A stretch of 64,000 nt of DNA, taken from the NCBI RefSeq assembly GCF_002269505.1, contig NZ_NQKQ01000026.1:1-64000 (forward strand), written 5' to 3'. Within the stretch, counting starts at the first letter, position 1; each line of letters begins with the position of its first letter. The notes under the pieces were generated by a model, which made no database searches, was not told the origin of the DNA, and was given only the letters and a program-made list of their open reading frames with translations. The translations under genes and the position numbers were made by a program. This stretch comes from Pseudomonas fragi. Its GTDB lineage: Bacteria; Pseudomonadota; Gammaproteobacteria; Pseudomonadales; Pseudomonadaceae. Positions 18,052-26,898 of the stretch are shown one piece after another.

Positions 18052-18941
18052 TGTACACGCGCCTGCTCAAATCACTCAACCGCTTTAACCCCCGCGCCTG
18101 GGACTTTATCCAGCTGACCCGCATGGACAAGCCCATCGGCATCTACCTGCTGCTGTGGCCGACCTTGTGGGCGCTGTGGGTGGCCGCCCAGGGCGTACCC
18201 TCCCTGGGTAACCTGCTGATTTTTGTCTTCGGCGTGATCCTGACCCGTGCTGCAGGCTGCGTAATCAACGACTTTGCCGACCGCAAGGTGGATGGTCACG
18301 TCAAACGAACAGAACAACGGCCTATGGCCAGTGGAAAAATCAGCAGTAAAGAGGCCTTGGTGTTCTTTGCGCTGTTGATGGGGGTCAGCTTCCTGCTGGT
18401 GCTGTGCACCAATGCTCCGACCATCTGGCTTTCATTTGGCGCGCTGGCCCTGGCGGCCACCTACCCGTTTATGAAGCGCTATACCTACTACCCGCAAGTG
18501 GTGCTGGGCGCAGCGTTTTCGTGGGGCATCCCGATGGCCTTTACGGCCGAGACCGGCAGCCTGCCTGCTGCAGCCTGGCTGCTGTACATCGCCAACCTGC
18601 TGTGGACAGTAGCCTACGACACTTACTACGCCATGACCGACCGCGAAGATGACCTCAAGATCGGTGTTAAATCCACCGCCATCCTGTTTGGCGATGCCGA
18701 TCGCGTGATAATCCTCACCTTGCAGGGGCTGGCCCTGGGTTGTCTGCTGCTGGCAGGGTCGCACTTTGAGCTGGGTGGCTGGTTCCACCTTGGCCTGCTG
18801 GCTGCGGCGGCGTGCTTTGTATGGGAGTTCTGGTACACCCGCGACCGTGACCCGCAGCGCTGCTTCAAGGCCTTCCTGCACAACCACTGGGCAGGGTTGG
18901 CGATTTTTGTGGGGATCGTGCTGGATTACGCACTGCGTTAA
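18051..18941 (+). CDS. ubiA: 4-hydroxybenzoate octaprenyltransferase UbiA
   Basis: A 296-residue polytopic prenyltransferase that attaches the polyprenyl chain to 4-hydroxybenzoate, the second ubiquinone step. Both aspartate-rich Mg-diphosphate motifs are present: NDFADRKVDGHVKRT (about residues 71-85) and DTYYAMTDREDDLKIG (about 190-205). About eight membrane helices are apparent. The frame opens at 17943 inside ubiC, but the ATG at 18051 fits the family. In P. aeruginosa the next genes are phoB-phoR; here they are absent. Confidence 0.97.
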   Translation: MYTRLLKSLNRFNPRAWDFIQLTRMDKPIGIYLLLWPTLWALWVAAQGVPSLGNLLIFVFGVILTRAAGCVINDFADRKVDGHVKRTEQRPMASGKISSKEALVFFALLMGVSFLLVLCTNAPTIWLSFGALALAATYPFMKRYTYYPQVVLGAAFSWGIPMAFTAETGSLPAAAWLLYIANLLWTVAYDTYYAMTDREDDLKIGVKSTAILFGDADRVIILTLQGLALGCLLLAGSHFELGGWFHLGLLAAAACFVWEFWYTRDRDPQRCFKAFLHNHWAGLAIFVGIVLDYALR

Positions 18942-18944
18942 CCG

Positions 18945-18978
18945 GTGGAGCGGGCTTCGCGAGCAGGCTCGCTCCCAC
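18945..18978. repeat. REP-like hairpin
   Basis: A short palindrome GTGGAGCGGGCTTCGCGAGC...GCTCGCTCCCAC of the common Pseudomonas REP type (GTGGGAGCGGGCTTGCTCGC). It lies between the convergent ubiA and acylase genes and could protect both transcript ends. Confidence 0.75.
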
Positions 18979-18981
18979 AGT

Positions 18982-21363
18982 TCATAGTATCGGCACCAGC
19001 CGCAAGGTGCTGCGGGTATTGAGCTGGATTTCAGCTTCGTCCATATGCGGTTTGTCGTAATCGCCTTCGATGTAGGATTCGGCCTGGTCGCGGTAGTGCC
19101 TGTCGAACGGCACGCCGCTTTGCCCGACCGGGTTGATGGTCAGCCCGTGGGAAGGGTCGGCAAAATCGATCAGGCGTCGAGTAGATGGGCCGTAGGTCAC
19201 CGGCCACGGGGCGTTGCCGAGCTTGGCACTGAGGTTGTTGGGCACCTCGTGGCTGCCGGGAGCGGCAAAGGGGCCGACGTTGAACAGCCAGTCCAGCGGC
19301 TTCTGCCGCCCCAGCGGATGCTCGTGGGTCAGGGTGTGGGCACGGCCCCAGTGCCATTGCCCGGGGTCATCACCCAGAGTGGCCTTCAGATGGGCAATGC
19401 TGGCCTGCCAGGCAACCTTGACCGTGTCGGCGCGGGTCTCTTGTTGCGCTGTGCTGCGGTTGTCCCACCAGGGTGAATCAGGGCTTGCCGCCAGGCGCGG
19501 CAAAGCCGCATCGATCACACGGGTCGTGAGCATGGCGTCAAAAAAATTGTCGCCCAATTTGTCACGCATGGTGGCTTCTGTGAGGCTGTACAAGAACTGG
19601 TTGAACACCGTGGCAACCGTTGAGTCCAGCGGATAATCGCCTTTCCACTGTGCCAGTTGCTCCACCAGTTTACGTTCGCCCGGGTCCGTGACCACTTCGC
19701 GCAGCACCGGCAACAGGGGCTTGAGCACACGCTGCCCGTAGCCCGTGGCAGTGCCCAGTTGCAAGGCCTGGCTGTTTTTCAGGTTCCACTTCACGCTGGC
19801 ATCGCTGAGCTGACGATCAAGCTGCTGGCCGCGATCGGCCAGGTTGTAATAACCGGGAATCTCGATGCCAGCAGGCGACAATGGCTGGAAGTTGGCCGAC
19901 ACGATAAAGCCCCGCGCCGGATTTTCTTCCTGGGGGTTGGCGCTGAACGGGTAAAAACCGTCTTTGTCGGCCTGTGATGTGCTGCCGTCGAGGATAAACG
20001 CCGGATTGACCCCGGCCGGGCGCTTGGGCAGTTGCGCCGCTGCCCACCAGCCGATATCTCCCTTCGCGTTTGCCCACACCAGATTCAGACCGGGTGCCTG
20101 GATATAGGTCGCTGCCGTACGCGCCTTGCTCAGGCTGTCAGCGCGGTTGAGCTGGTAGAAGCCTTCGAGGATCGGGTTCTTGCTCTCCAGAAAGCCCCAC
20201 CACATGGCAATCGGCGTGTTGCCCGCGGTAGCGCCCAGCACGTCATTGATAATCGGCCCATGGGGCGATTGGCGCAGGGTGAGGGTGACCGGCGCTTCGC
20301 CCTTGACGGCAATTTGCTGTTCAGTGCGGGTCATGTCGACCCATTGGCCGTGGTACCAGACTTGATTGGGGTTATCGGGATTGGTCTTCTCGGCGATCAG
20401 ATCCAGATCGTCATTCTGGAACATGGTCAGGCTCCAGCCGAAATCGGTGTTGTTGCCCAGGAAGGCGAACGGCACCAGCGTCTGATGGTAGCCATACAGG
20501 TCAAAGTCCGGGGCCGACAGCTGCGCCTCGTACCACACCGACGGTGCCGCAAAACGGATATGCGGGTCACCCGCCAGCAGCGGCTTGCCACTTTGTGTGC
20601 GCTTGCCTGACACCACCCAGGCGTTGCTGCCTTCAAACTGCGGCAAGCCCGCCTGGCTCAGGGCCTGATCGCTCAGTTGGGCCAGCGCCCCCAGGGTTTT
20701 CCAGTCACTGGCCGCCAGCGCCGGGGCCAAAACGCCCTGGGGCTGCCAGTCGAGGTCGAAGATTTTCAGGTAATCGCTGCCCAGTTGGTCGCGAATATAG
20801 GTCAGCAGCGGTTCGGTGCGAAAGGCGGCGGCAAAGCTGTAGGCCATGTAACCGGCAACGCTGATGGTATCTTCGGCGGTAAAGGGTCGTGGCGTTATGC
20901 CCAGCAGGTCAAACTCCACGGGCCTGGGGTTATTGGCCTGGTATTGATTGATCCCGTCCAGGTACGCCTGCAAGGCCAGGAATGCCGGAGACTGCGGATC
21001 CAGCTCGGTCAGGTAGCTGGCGGCCCGCTCACGGATCCGCAGGCTGCGAAACAGCTTGTCGGTATCGACCAGCTTTGGCCCCAACACTTCGGCCAGCTCG
21101 CCCCGCGCAAGGCGACGCATGATCTCCATCTGAAACAACCGGTCTTGTGCCTGTACATAGCCCAGTGCGCGGTACATGTCGGCCTGGTTGCCTGCACGAA
21201 TATGCGGCACACCGCGCTCGTCATAGCGCACCGTAACCGGCCCCTGCAGCGCCGTCAGCACAACCTGGCCCTGACGCGTGGGCAATTTGCTTTGCACGTA
21301 CCAGAACCCGCCGCCTGCGACGGCAGCAACCACAAGGGCAATAACGGTCAGGCTGCGTTTCAT
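18982..21363 (-). CDS. Penicillin acylase family Ntn-hydrolase
   Basis: A 793-residue secreted Ntn-hydrolase precursor. A signal/anchor segment (about 4-22) is followed by the alpha part; the predicted autocatalytic site is Gly245-Ser246 (QFEGSNAWVVSG), with Ser246 becoming the nucleophile of the beta chain. Other family features are GNNTDFGWSLT and the C-terminal GQSGVPFDRHYRDQ. Substrates of relatives include penicillins and acyl-homoserine lactones (PvdQ, QuiP, HacB); which applies is not visible. The frame opens to 21594, but the signal peptide supports 21363. Confidence 0.88.
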   Translation of the reverse strand: MKRSLTVIALVVAAVAGGGFWYVQSKLPTRQGQVVLTALQGPVTVRYDERGVPHIRAGNQADMYRALGYVQAQDRLFQMEIMRRLARGELAEVLGPKLVDTDKLFRSLRIRERAASYLTELDPQSPAFLALQAYLDGINQYQANNPRPVEFDLLGITPRPFTAEDTISVAGYMAYSFAAAFRTEPLLTYIRDQLGSDYLKIFDLDWQPQGVLAPALAASDWKTLGALAQLSDQALSQAGLPQFEGSNAWVVSGKRTQSGKPLLAGDPHIRFAAPSVWYEAQLSAPDFDLYGYHQTLVPFAFLGNNTDFGWSLTMFQNDDLDLIAEKTNPDNPNQVWYHGQWVDMTRTEQQIAVKGEAPVTLTLRQSPHGPIINDVLGATAGNTPIAMWWGFLESKNPILEGFYQLNRADSLSKARTAATYIQAPGLNLVWANAKGDIGWWAAAQLPKRPAGVNPAFILDGSTSQADKDGFYPFSANPQEENPARGFIVSANFQPLSPAGIEIPGYYNLADRGQQLDRQLSDASVKWNLKNSQALQLGTATGYGQRVLKPLLPVLREVVTDPGERKLVEQLAQWKGDYPLDSTVATVFNQFLYSLTEATMRDKLGDNFFDAMLTTRVIDAALPRLAASPDSPWWDNRSTAQQETRADTVKVAWQASIAHLKATLGDDPGQWHWGRAHTLTHEHPLGRQKPLDWLFNVGPFAAPGSHEVPNNLSAKLGNAPWPVTYGPSTRRLIDFADPSHGLTINPVGQSGVPFDRHYRDQAESYIEGDYDKPHMDEAEIQLNTRSTLRLVPIL

Positions 21364-21403
21364 GGAGCAACTCCTTGTTCTGGTCGTGTGCGCCGGCGCG
21401 ATA

Positions 21404-21988
21404 TCAGTGGCCAGCGTTCTTATCCTGCCAAGAGCAATAACAGCCAAGGGCCATGGTGTGGGTGGCCTTGACCGGGCGGCCTTCGCTGAGGGCTTGCAAG
21501 ATCGGCTCGATAAAGCTGTTGCTGGCGTTACAGGTGGCCCCTTCGCTGTAAGGGCCAAAGTAGGCCAGTTGGCCGCTGCGGTCCCAGATGGCAACGGCCG
21601 GGCTGGCGCTCAGGTGATCGGCACCGGGCACGCTGTTCAGGGGTTTGATCGCGCCCAGGGTGGCGGGCAACCGGCCTTGGGTACCGGGCTTTTGCAGCGA
21701 ATAAAACTCGACGCCCTGGGGCACGTAACGGGCCAGCAACTCGCTGAGGTGTTGCTGGTTGCCGACGTTGCACGGGCAGGCCGGGTCCCAGAAGTGCACC
21801 ACGCGGATGGCACCCGGGCCGGACAGTTCGGCGGGCAGGCTCAGGACATCTCCGGCAAACAACGCGGTCTGCTCACTGAAAGTGCGGATGTAGCGGCCCT
21901 GAAACCAGTCGTAGGCCAGCCATAGCCCCACCGCGCAGAGCAGTGTGAGCAGGCAGGCCAGCAGGGTTTTGGAGGTGGGCACCGGCAT
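21404..21988 (-). CDS. DUF6436 thioredoxin-fold-like membrane-anchored protein
   Basis: A 194-residue protein with an N-terminal membrane anchor (about 8-27) and a periplasmic domain. The motif HFWDPACPCNVGNQ (about 65-78) has Cys-Pro-Cys where thioredoxins have CxxC, and SPAVAIWDRSGQLAYFGPYSEG resembles the rest of a thioredoxin fold. It matches the DUF6436 pattern; the role is unknown, possibly redox. It lies 40 bp upstream of the acylase gene on the same strand. Confidence 0.78.
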   Translation of the reverse strand: MPVPTSKTLLACLLTLLCAVGLWLAYDWFQGRYIRTFSEQTALFAGDVLSLPAELSGPGAIRVVHFWDPACPCNVGNQQHLSELLARYVPQGVEFYSLQKPGTQGRLPATLGAIKPLNSVPGADHLSASPAVAIWDRSGQLAYFGPYSEGATCNASNSFIEPILQALSEGRPVKATHTMALGCYCSWQDKNAGH

Positions 21989-22096
21989 GCAAAAGCTCCT
22001 TGAAGGCCGCGTAGCTTGCCATGCTTGACCTGACAGATGAATATCGATGGTCTATAAAGCCTGTTTTGCGCACCCGCGCCCTGTCTGGAAGCCCTT

Positions 22097-23041
22097 ATGT
22101 CTGCCCCGTTTTCCCCCGATTCCTTGCGCGCCAGTCTGCAGCCGTTGGCCGCAGGTCAGCCGTTATCGAGTGAGGGGCTGGCCTACCAGCATTTTTACGG
22201 GCTGGACTTTGCACAGCGTTCACCGGCGGTCAAACGCCAGCTGGGGCGCTTCACTGCGGGCGGTTATGAAATCGTCAGCCAGGTGTGGTGGCCTGATGCC
22301 CCGCCGGCGGCCACGCTATTTGTGATTCACGGCTTTTACGATCACATGGGGCTGTACCGGCATGTAATCGAATGGGGTTTGAACCACGGTTTTGCGGTGA
22401 TTGCCTGTGATTTGCCGGGGCACGGGCTGTCGAGTGGTGAACGAGCCAGCATCGATGATTTCGCCCAATATCAGGCGGTGCTGCAAGGTCTGTTTATCGA
22501 AGCTCAATCATTGCAATTGCCGCAGCCCTGGCACTTGTGCGGGCAAAGTACGGGTGGGGCGATTGTGCTCGATCACCTGTTGCGCTACGGCGAACAAAGC
22601 CCGGCCCAGGGTCAGGCGATTCTGCTGTCGCCGCTGGTGCGGCCCAAAAACTGGGGCTGGTCGAAATTCAGCTACTACCTGCTGCGCCCCTTCGTCAAAG
22701 GCATTGCCCGGCGCTTTAGCGAGAACTCCAACGACCCGGCTTTCTTGCCGTTCCTGCAAACCGACCCTCTGCAACCGGTGCGCCTGCCCACGGCCTGGGT
22801 GGGCGCGCTGGCGCGCTGGATACCGCGAATCGAACAGGGCGCAGCACCAAGCTCGCGCAGACCGCTGGTGATCCAGGGCCAGGCCGATAAAACGGTGGAC
22901 TGGCAGCATAACCTTGAAGTGTTGAAGGCCAGGTTCAACCAGCCGCAGGTGCTGTTATTGCCTGAAGCACGACACCATCTGGCGAATGAAACGCCCGAGA
23001 TACGCGCACGATATTTCGCTTTTCTGGACAGGTATTTCTGA
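22097..23041 (+). CDS. Alpha/beta hydrolase (lysophospholipase/monoacylglycerol lipase type)
   Basis: A 314-residue serine hydrolase. The oxyanion-hole region FVIHGFYDHMGLYRHV, the motif GHGLSSGERASIDDF and the nucleophile elbow CGQSTGGAIV are typical of lysophospholipase-like esterases. The acid is probably in IQGQADKTVDW and the histidine in LPEARHHLANE near the C-terminus. Likely cytoplasmic, since there is no signal peptide. The substrate is not predictable. Confidence 0.88.
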   Translation: MSAPFSPDSLRASLQPLAAGQPLSSEGLAYQHFYGLDFAQRSPAVKRQLGRFTAGGYEIVSQVWWPDAPPAATLFVIHGFYDHMGLYRHVIEWGLNHGFAVIACDLPGHGLSSGERASIDDFAQYQAVLQGLFIEAQSLQLPQPWHLCGQSTGGAIVLDHLLRYGEQSPAQGQAILLSPLVRPKNWGWSKFSYYLLRPFVKGIARRFSENSNDPAFLPFLQTDPLQPVRLPTAWVGALARWIPRIEQGAAPSSRRPLVIQGQADKTVDWQHNLEVLKARFNQPQVLLLPEARHHLANETPEIRARYFAFLDRYF

Positions 23042-23073
23042 CACCCACTCTTCCTGCGGGAGAGGCTGTAAAC

Positions 23074-23826
23074 CTATGGGTTCAGGTTTGCAGTGCTTTG
23101 TCCCACCGCCAACCCGGCGCGAATCGCGGCCAGCGCGGCCTGATAGTAGGTCTTGCCATCTGGCGACTGGGCAAAGGTCACGAACTCTTCCAGCTCTGGA
23201 TCAGACAGGTCGCGGTACACATACAGCAAGGTGTTATCCAGCTCGCCAGCAATCTGGTCCATCAAGCGTTGGCGCTGGCCATTGAGCATGCTTTGCGCCT
23301 GACCACCACCCAGCAGCCCTGGAATCATCGAACTCAAACTGTCTGCGGCAACGCCGGCAATCGCCAGGCTGACTTCAGCCCCGGCTTCACGGGCCGGCAG
23401 TGCGCGGGACAAATGATTGATCAGCAACTGGCGGGTCGCGTCAGCCTCCATGCGTGGCAAGCCCTGGGCGTGCTTGGCCAACTGATCGCGACGGGTGGCC
23501 AGCAGCTCTGCAGCGACAATTTTGGCCCCCAGCGGCGACTGGAAAAAGATCAATGCCGGGCTGGGGTTGGGCAGATTCTTGCGCATCTGCTCCTTGGCCC
23601 GCTGATCCATCGCCGCAGGTGCAAAACGCTGGCTACTATTGTTGACCAACGCTTGGTAGACCGCTGGCGGCAAATTGTTGCGATAACGTTCCTGAGCAGC
23701 GCCCAGAGCATCATTGAAGTGCGCGCGTTGTTGCGGCCAGCCAGCGACCGTAAACAGATCATCAAGGTTGTCTGCCCATGCGGGTAACGTACAAAACATC
23801 ATTAACAGTAAAAACAAGCGGCGCAT
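23074..23826 (-). CDS. DUF2059 domain-containing exported protein
   Basis: A 250-residue protein with a clear signal peptide (MRRLFLLLMMFCTLPAWADN). The C-terminal part (LLYVYRDLSDPELEEFVTF, SPDGKTYYQAALAAI) fits DUF2059, an alpha-helical domain of unknown function. The frame opens at 23994, but the start at 23826 gives the signal peptide and follows AGGAG. It is convergent with the hydrolase gene. Confidence 0.82.
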   Translation of the reverse strand: MRRLFLLLMMFCTLPAWADNLDDLFTVAGWPQQRAHFNDALGAAQERYRNNLPPAVYQALVNNSSQRFAPAAMDQRAKEQMRKNLPNPSPALIFFQSPLGAKIVAAELLATRRDQLAKHAQGLPRMEADATRQLLINHLSRALPAREAGAEVSLAIAGVAADSLSSMIPGLLGGGQAQSMLNGQRQRLMDQIAGELDNTLLYVYRDLSDPELEEFVTFAQSPDGKTYYQAALAAIRAGLAVGQSTANLNP

Positions 23827-23979
23827 GAGGGGCTCCTGTCTGCAGGGCGCTATTGTCCGGGTGTGGCGTAGGACTTGTCGAGAATTCCTCTCGCTCTTGT
23901 AGGCATTAATACGTGCAGGTGATTTATTTCGACATTGCCAGCCAGACGGAGCTGTCAGATTTTGAGGCGGCTCGATACT

Positions 23980-24615
23980 ATGCGCGCCATGCAAATACCC
24001 TCAGATCACCCGCTGTTGCTACGCATCGTCGACGACCTGTACACGCAGGGATGGTCACAGCAAAATATTTTCCTGCCCGAGGCTCTGACCCTCGAACTGG
24101 CGGCTGAGTGCCATAAACGTTCCGCTGAAGGTGAACTGACCCCGGCAGCGGTTGGCCGCGGTGTGACCCAGGAGGTCCGCGAGGGTATTCGAGGTGACCA
24201 TATCCAGTGGCTGGAGCCGGGAGAGGCTCTGGCCTGCGACAGTTATCTGGGTTTGATGGAAAGCCTGCGAATCGCCATGAATCGCAGGCTTTTTTTGGGC
24301 CTGGAGGACTTTGAAAGCCACTTTGCGCTGTACCCGCCCGGTGCGTTTTACCTCAAGCATTTTGACCGTTTTCGTGATGATGACCGGCGCATGGTTTCGG
24401 CCGTGGTCTATCTCAATCAGGGCTGGTTGCCAGAGCATGGCGGGCATTTGCGCATGTACCTGGACGGCAATGTCGACTATGACGTACTGCCGACCGGCGG
24501 GTGTCTGGTGGTCTTTCTCTCCGGCGAAATCCCCCATGAAGTGATGCCTGCGACCCGTGACCGCCTGTCGTTGACCGGCTGGTTTCGTCGTCGCGCCACC
24601 GAGGTATTCGTATGA
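23980..24615 (+). CDS. 2-oxoglutarate/Fe(II) oxygenase
   Basis: A 211-residue prolyl-4-hydroxylase-type dioxygenase. The iron ligands appear as HFD in FYLKHFDRFRDD and the later histidine in SGEIPHEVMPA, with the 2OG-binding Arg in RDRLSLTGWFR. In-frame ATGs are at 23935, 23980 and 23989; 23980 has a GAGG site 13 bases upstream. It overlaps the DUF523 gene by 4 bp. The substrate is unknown; relatives hydroxylate proteins. Confidence 0.87.
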   Translation: MRAMQIPSDHPLLLRIVDDLYTQGWSQQNIFLPEALTLELAAECHKRSAEGELTPAAVGRGVTQEVREGIRGDHIQWLEPGEALACDSYLGLMESLRIAMNRRLFLGLEDFESHFALYPPGAFYLKHFDRFRDDDRRMVSAVVYLNQGWLPEHGGHLRMYLDGNVDYDVLPTGGCLVVFLSGEIPHEVMPATRDRLSLTGWFRRRATEVFV

Positions 24616-25106
24616 GCCACAAAGTGCTGGTAAGCCGCTGCCTGCTTGGCCATCGCGTGCGTTATGACGGCGGGGCCAGTGGCCCGTATGCGCAACTGGC
24701 GCAGTGGCAGGATGAAGGCAGGGTGATTGCCTTGTGCCCGGAAGTCGCAGGCGGCTTACCTACGCCTCGAGCGGCGGCGGAAATCCCCGGTGGCCAAGGG
24801 GTCGAGGTGCTCGCAGGCAAAGCCTCGGTCATCACCACTGAAGGCGAGGACGTGACCGAGGCGTTTGTGTCCGGGGCTCATCAGGCGCTGGCGCTGGCTG
24901 AGCGGCATGGCATCCGCATTGCTATTCTCAAGGCTAACAGCCCGTCCTGCGGCAACCGGCTAACCTATGACGGCAGCTTTAGCGGCACCAAGGTCAAGGG
25001 CCAGGGCGTGACGGCAGCACTGCTGACCCGCGCCGGGGTGCAGGTATTCAGTGAGCTGGAGCTGGAACAAGCAGCTAGCGCATTGGGTGTTTTGACGAAG
25101 AAATGA
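24612..25106 (+). CDS. DUF523 domain-containing protein
   Basis: A 164-residue protein of the DUF523/YbbK family. Conserved segments are VSRCLLGHRVRYDGG, LCPEVAGGLPTPRAAAEI and ILKANSPSCGNRLTYDG, with cysteines at conserved positions that may bind metal. The function is unknown. It starts inside the oxygenase stop (ATGA), so the two are coupled. Confidence 0.9.
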   Translation: MSHKVLVSRCLLGHRVRYDGGASGPYAQLAQWQDEGRVIALCPEVAGGLPTPRAAAEIPGGQGVEVLAGKASVITTEGEDVTEAFVSGAHQALALAERHGIRIAILKANSPSCGNRLTYDGSFSGTKVKGQGVTAALLTRAGVQVFSELELEQAASALGVLTKK

Positions 25107-25149
25107 CTTCAGGTAACATCCGTTACCACTTTTGCCCAGGGATACAACG

Positions 25150-25863
25150 ATGACTGACAAGCCTAAACCACAGGCCTCGGCCGCGACCGAAAGTGCCGAC
25201 ACAGCACTGCACCATATCGTTGATGGCTTTTTGCACTTTCATCACGAAATCTTCCCTGAACAAGAAGCCTTTTTCAAAAAACTCGCCACGGCGCAAAACC
25301 CGCGGGCGATGTTTATCGCCTGCGCTGATTCGCGCATCGTGCCTGAGCTGATCACCCAAAGTGCACCGGGCGATCTGTTCGTGACCCGTAACGTCGGCAA
25401 CGTTGTACCGCCTTACGGTCAGATGAACGGTGGTGTTTCTACAGCGATCGAATACGCGGTACTAGCACTTGGCGTGCAGCACATCATCATTTGCGGGCAT
25501 TCCGATTGTGGCGCGATGCGCGCCGTGCTCAACCCCGCCAGCCTGAAAAAAATGCCAACGGTAAAAGCCTGGTTGCACCACGTAGAAGTGGCCAAAACCA
25601 TGGTGCAGGACAACTGCAACTGCGCGAATGAATCGGAAAGCATGCATGTGCTGACCGAAGAAAACGTGATTGCCCAACTGCAGCACTTGCGCACGCACCC
25701 GTCGGTGGCGTCGCGTATGGCCAATGGGCATCTGTTTATTCATGGTTGGGTGTACGACATCGAAACCAGCCAGATCAAGGCCTACGACGCCGACAAGGGC
25801 GCCTTCCTGCCGCTGGACGGCACCAGCCCGATCCCGAGCGCGACGCCCAAAGCGCGGTTTTAA
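25150..25863 (+). CDS. Beta-class carbonic anhydrase
   Basis: A 237-residue zinc enzyme interconverting CO2 and bicarbonate. The zinc and catalytic residues are visible in FIACADSRIVPE (Cys, Asp, Arg) and IICGHSDCGAMRAV (His and Cys). The first in-frame ATG at 25132 is less likely than 25150 (MTDKPKPQAS), which follows AGGGATA. It resembles P. aeruginosa PsCA proteins, but which paralogue is not clear. Confidence 0.93.
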   Translation: MTDKPKPQASAATESADTALHHIVDGFLHFHHEIFPEQEAFFKKLATAQNPRAMFIACADSRIVPELITQSAPGDLFVTRNVGNVVPPYGQMNGGVSTAIEYAVLALGVQHIIICGHSDCGAMRAVLNPASLKKMPTVKAWLHHVEVAKTMVQDNCNCANESESMHVLTEENVIAQLQHLRTHPSVASRMANGHLFIHGWVYDIETSQIKAYDADKGAFLPLDGTSPIPSATPKARF

Positions 25864-25872
25864 CGCATTTGC

Positions 25873-25907
25873 GTAGCAGCTGACTCGCGGAGCGAGGCTG
25901 CTGCTAC
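25873..25907. repeat. Short GTAGCAGC palindrome (R2)
   Basis: GTAGCAGC at 25873 pairs with GCTGCTAC ending at 25907, with an inner CTCGC/GCGAG stem. It shares GTAGCAGCTGACTCGCGGAG with the arm of the longer repeat at 59069, so it is a short form of the same family. It lies between convergent genes. Confidence 0.75.
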
Positions 25908-25920
25908 GGGAGCGGTGTAG

Positions 25921-26556
25921 TTACAACGCCAGGCCAACGCCCAATTGCTTGGACAGGCACGGCCAGCGCTTCCACGCGGCGCCTGTTTCAGGGCTGGTCA
26001 AACGCTCGCGATAGGCTTCGACCGACTCAAGGGCGAAGCTCTCTTCGTTGAGCATCAAGTCGACAGCGTGATGCACTGCAGCGTCGAGCTGGTTGGCAAA
26101 GTCTTCGCCGATCAACTGGTGAGCAATCAGGTTGGCCACGGTCATGTCCAGCGGAATCAGCGGCTGCTGAAAATGCTTGATATAGAGATCGTTGACCTCT
26201 TCAACCAGGCGATGGGCCAGGTAAGCTTCGTCCAGCAGACCCTCAAGGCCTTCATGGCCAGCCAGCAGCGGCAGTGGCTGGGCAAAAAACTGCTCGGCGA
26301 TTTTCAGGATCGGCTTGATCTGCGATTCGATACCGGCTTCGCGGGCAACTTCATTGGCCGCATCAAGCAAGTCGGGCACCTGGTCGATATAGGCGCTGAC
26401 AAAACGCGTCATCACCACATTACGGTCGACTTCAGGCAGTTGGATCGCGGTGTGAAGGTGCGGCAATTGAGCGGCCAGATGCTTGGCGAGCAGGCCCGTG
26501 CTGGCCTCATGTTCTTGGGCACGCGAGATCTGCACGCGGATGGCGGCGGTGTTCAT
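25921..26556 (-). CDS. Conserved hypothetical protein
   Basis: A 211-residue mostly helical soluble protein with no signal peptide or recognised motif. The sequence MNTAAIRVQISRAQEHEAST...VVMTRFVSAYIDQVPDLLDAANEVA looks like a compact helical bundle. It is convergent with the carbonic anhydrase gene and divergent from coxB. No function is proposed. Confidence 0.7.
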   Translation of the reverse strand: MNTAAIRVQISRAQEHEASTGLLAKHLAAQLPHLHTAIQLPEVDRNVVMTRFVSAYIDQVPDLLDAANEVAREAGIESQIKPILKIAEQFFAQPLPLLAGHEGLEGLLDEAYLAHRLVEEVNDLYIKHFQQPLIPLDMTVANLIAHQLIGEDFANQLDAAVHHAVDLMLNEESFALESVEAYRERLTSPETGAAWKRWPCLSKQLGVGLAL

Positions 26557-26898
26557 GGGAACTCCAGGGGGGGTGTAAGGCAGGGAGATGCTTTAAAAGT
26601 AGCCCTATCAAGTCAAGGAGAGGGCTTTATCAGGGGGAGTATTGTTATTCATTTTGTGACCGGGCAGTGAGTGCCATTTGTCGATGGCCCCTTATTTCAT
26701 TGTTTTGACCCCTTGCATTGCGGGGATGGGCCCGGTGTCTATACTCGTTTTTGTAACCGTTATTCGATGACGCCCGACTGCTTGAGCAGACGAGGCCAGG
26801 CGGAAAAGATAGCTGGTTGAACACCGCCCCCTTGTAGCGCTGCCCGTGTACTGATGCAGACCGGCGCAATAACAAGAAAAATAAAGGGGAACACCGCG
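26557..26898. other. Intergenic region upstream of coxB
   Basis: This stretch holds no convincing gene. It carries the promoter-like site at 26718-26745 and a coxB leader of about 150 bases. The coxB ribosome site is AAAGGGGA just before the ATG at 26899. A weak palindrome CCCCTTGCATTGCGGGG lies just upstream of the -10. Confidence 0.5.
26718..26745 (+). promoter_or_regulatory. Candidate coxB promoter, RpoS-like -10
   Basis: CTATACT at 26739-26745 matches the sigma-S preferred -10. A weak -35 (TTGCGG, 26718-26723) lies 16 bases upstream. The aa3 oxidase of P. aeruginosa is known to be RpoS-dependent, which fits, but the transcript start is inferred. Confidence 0.4.
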
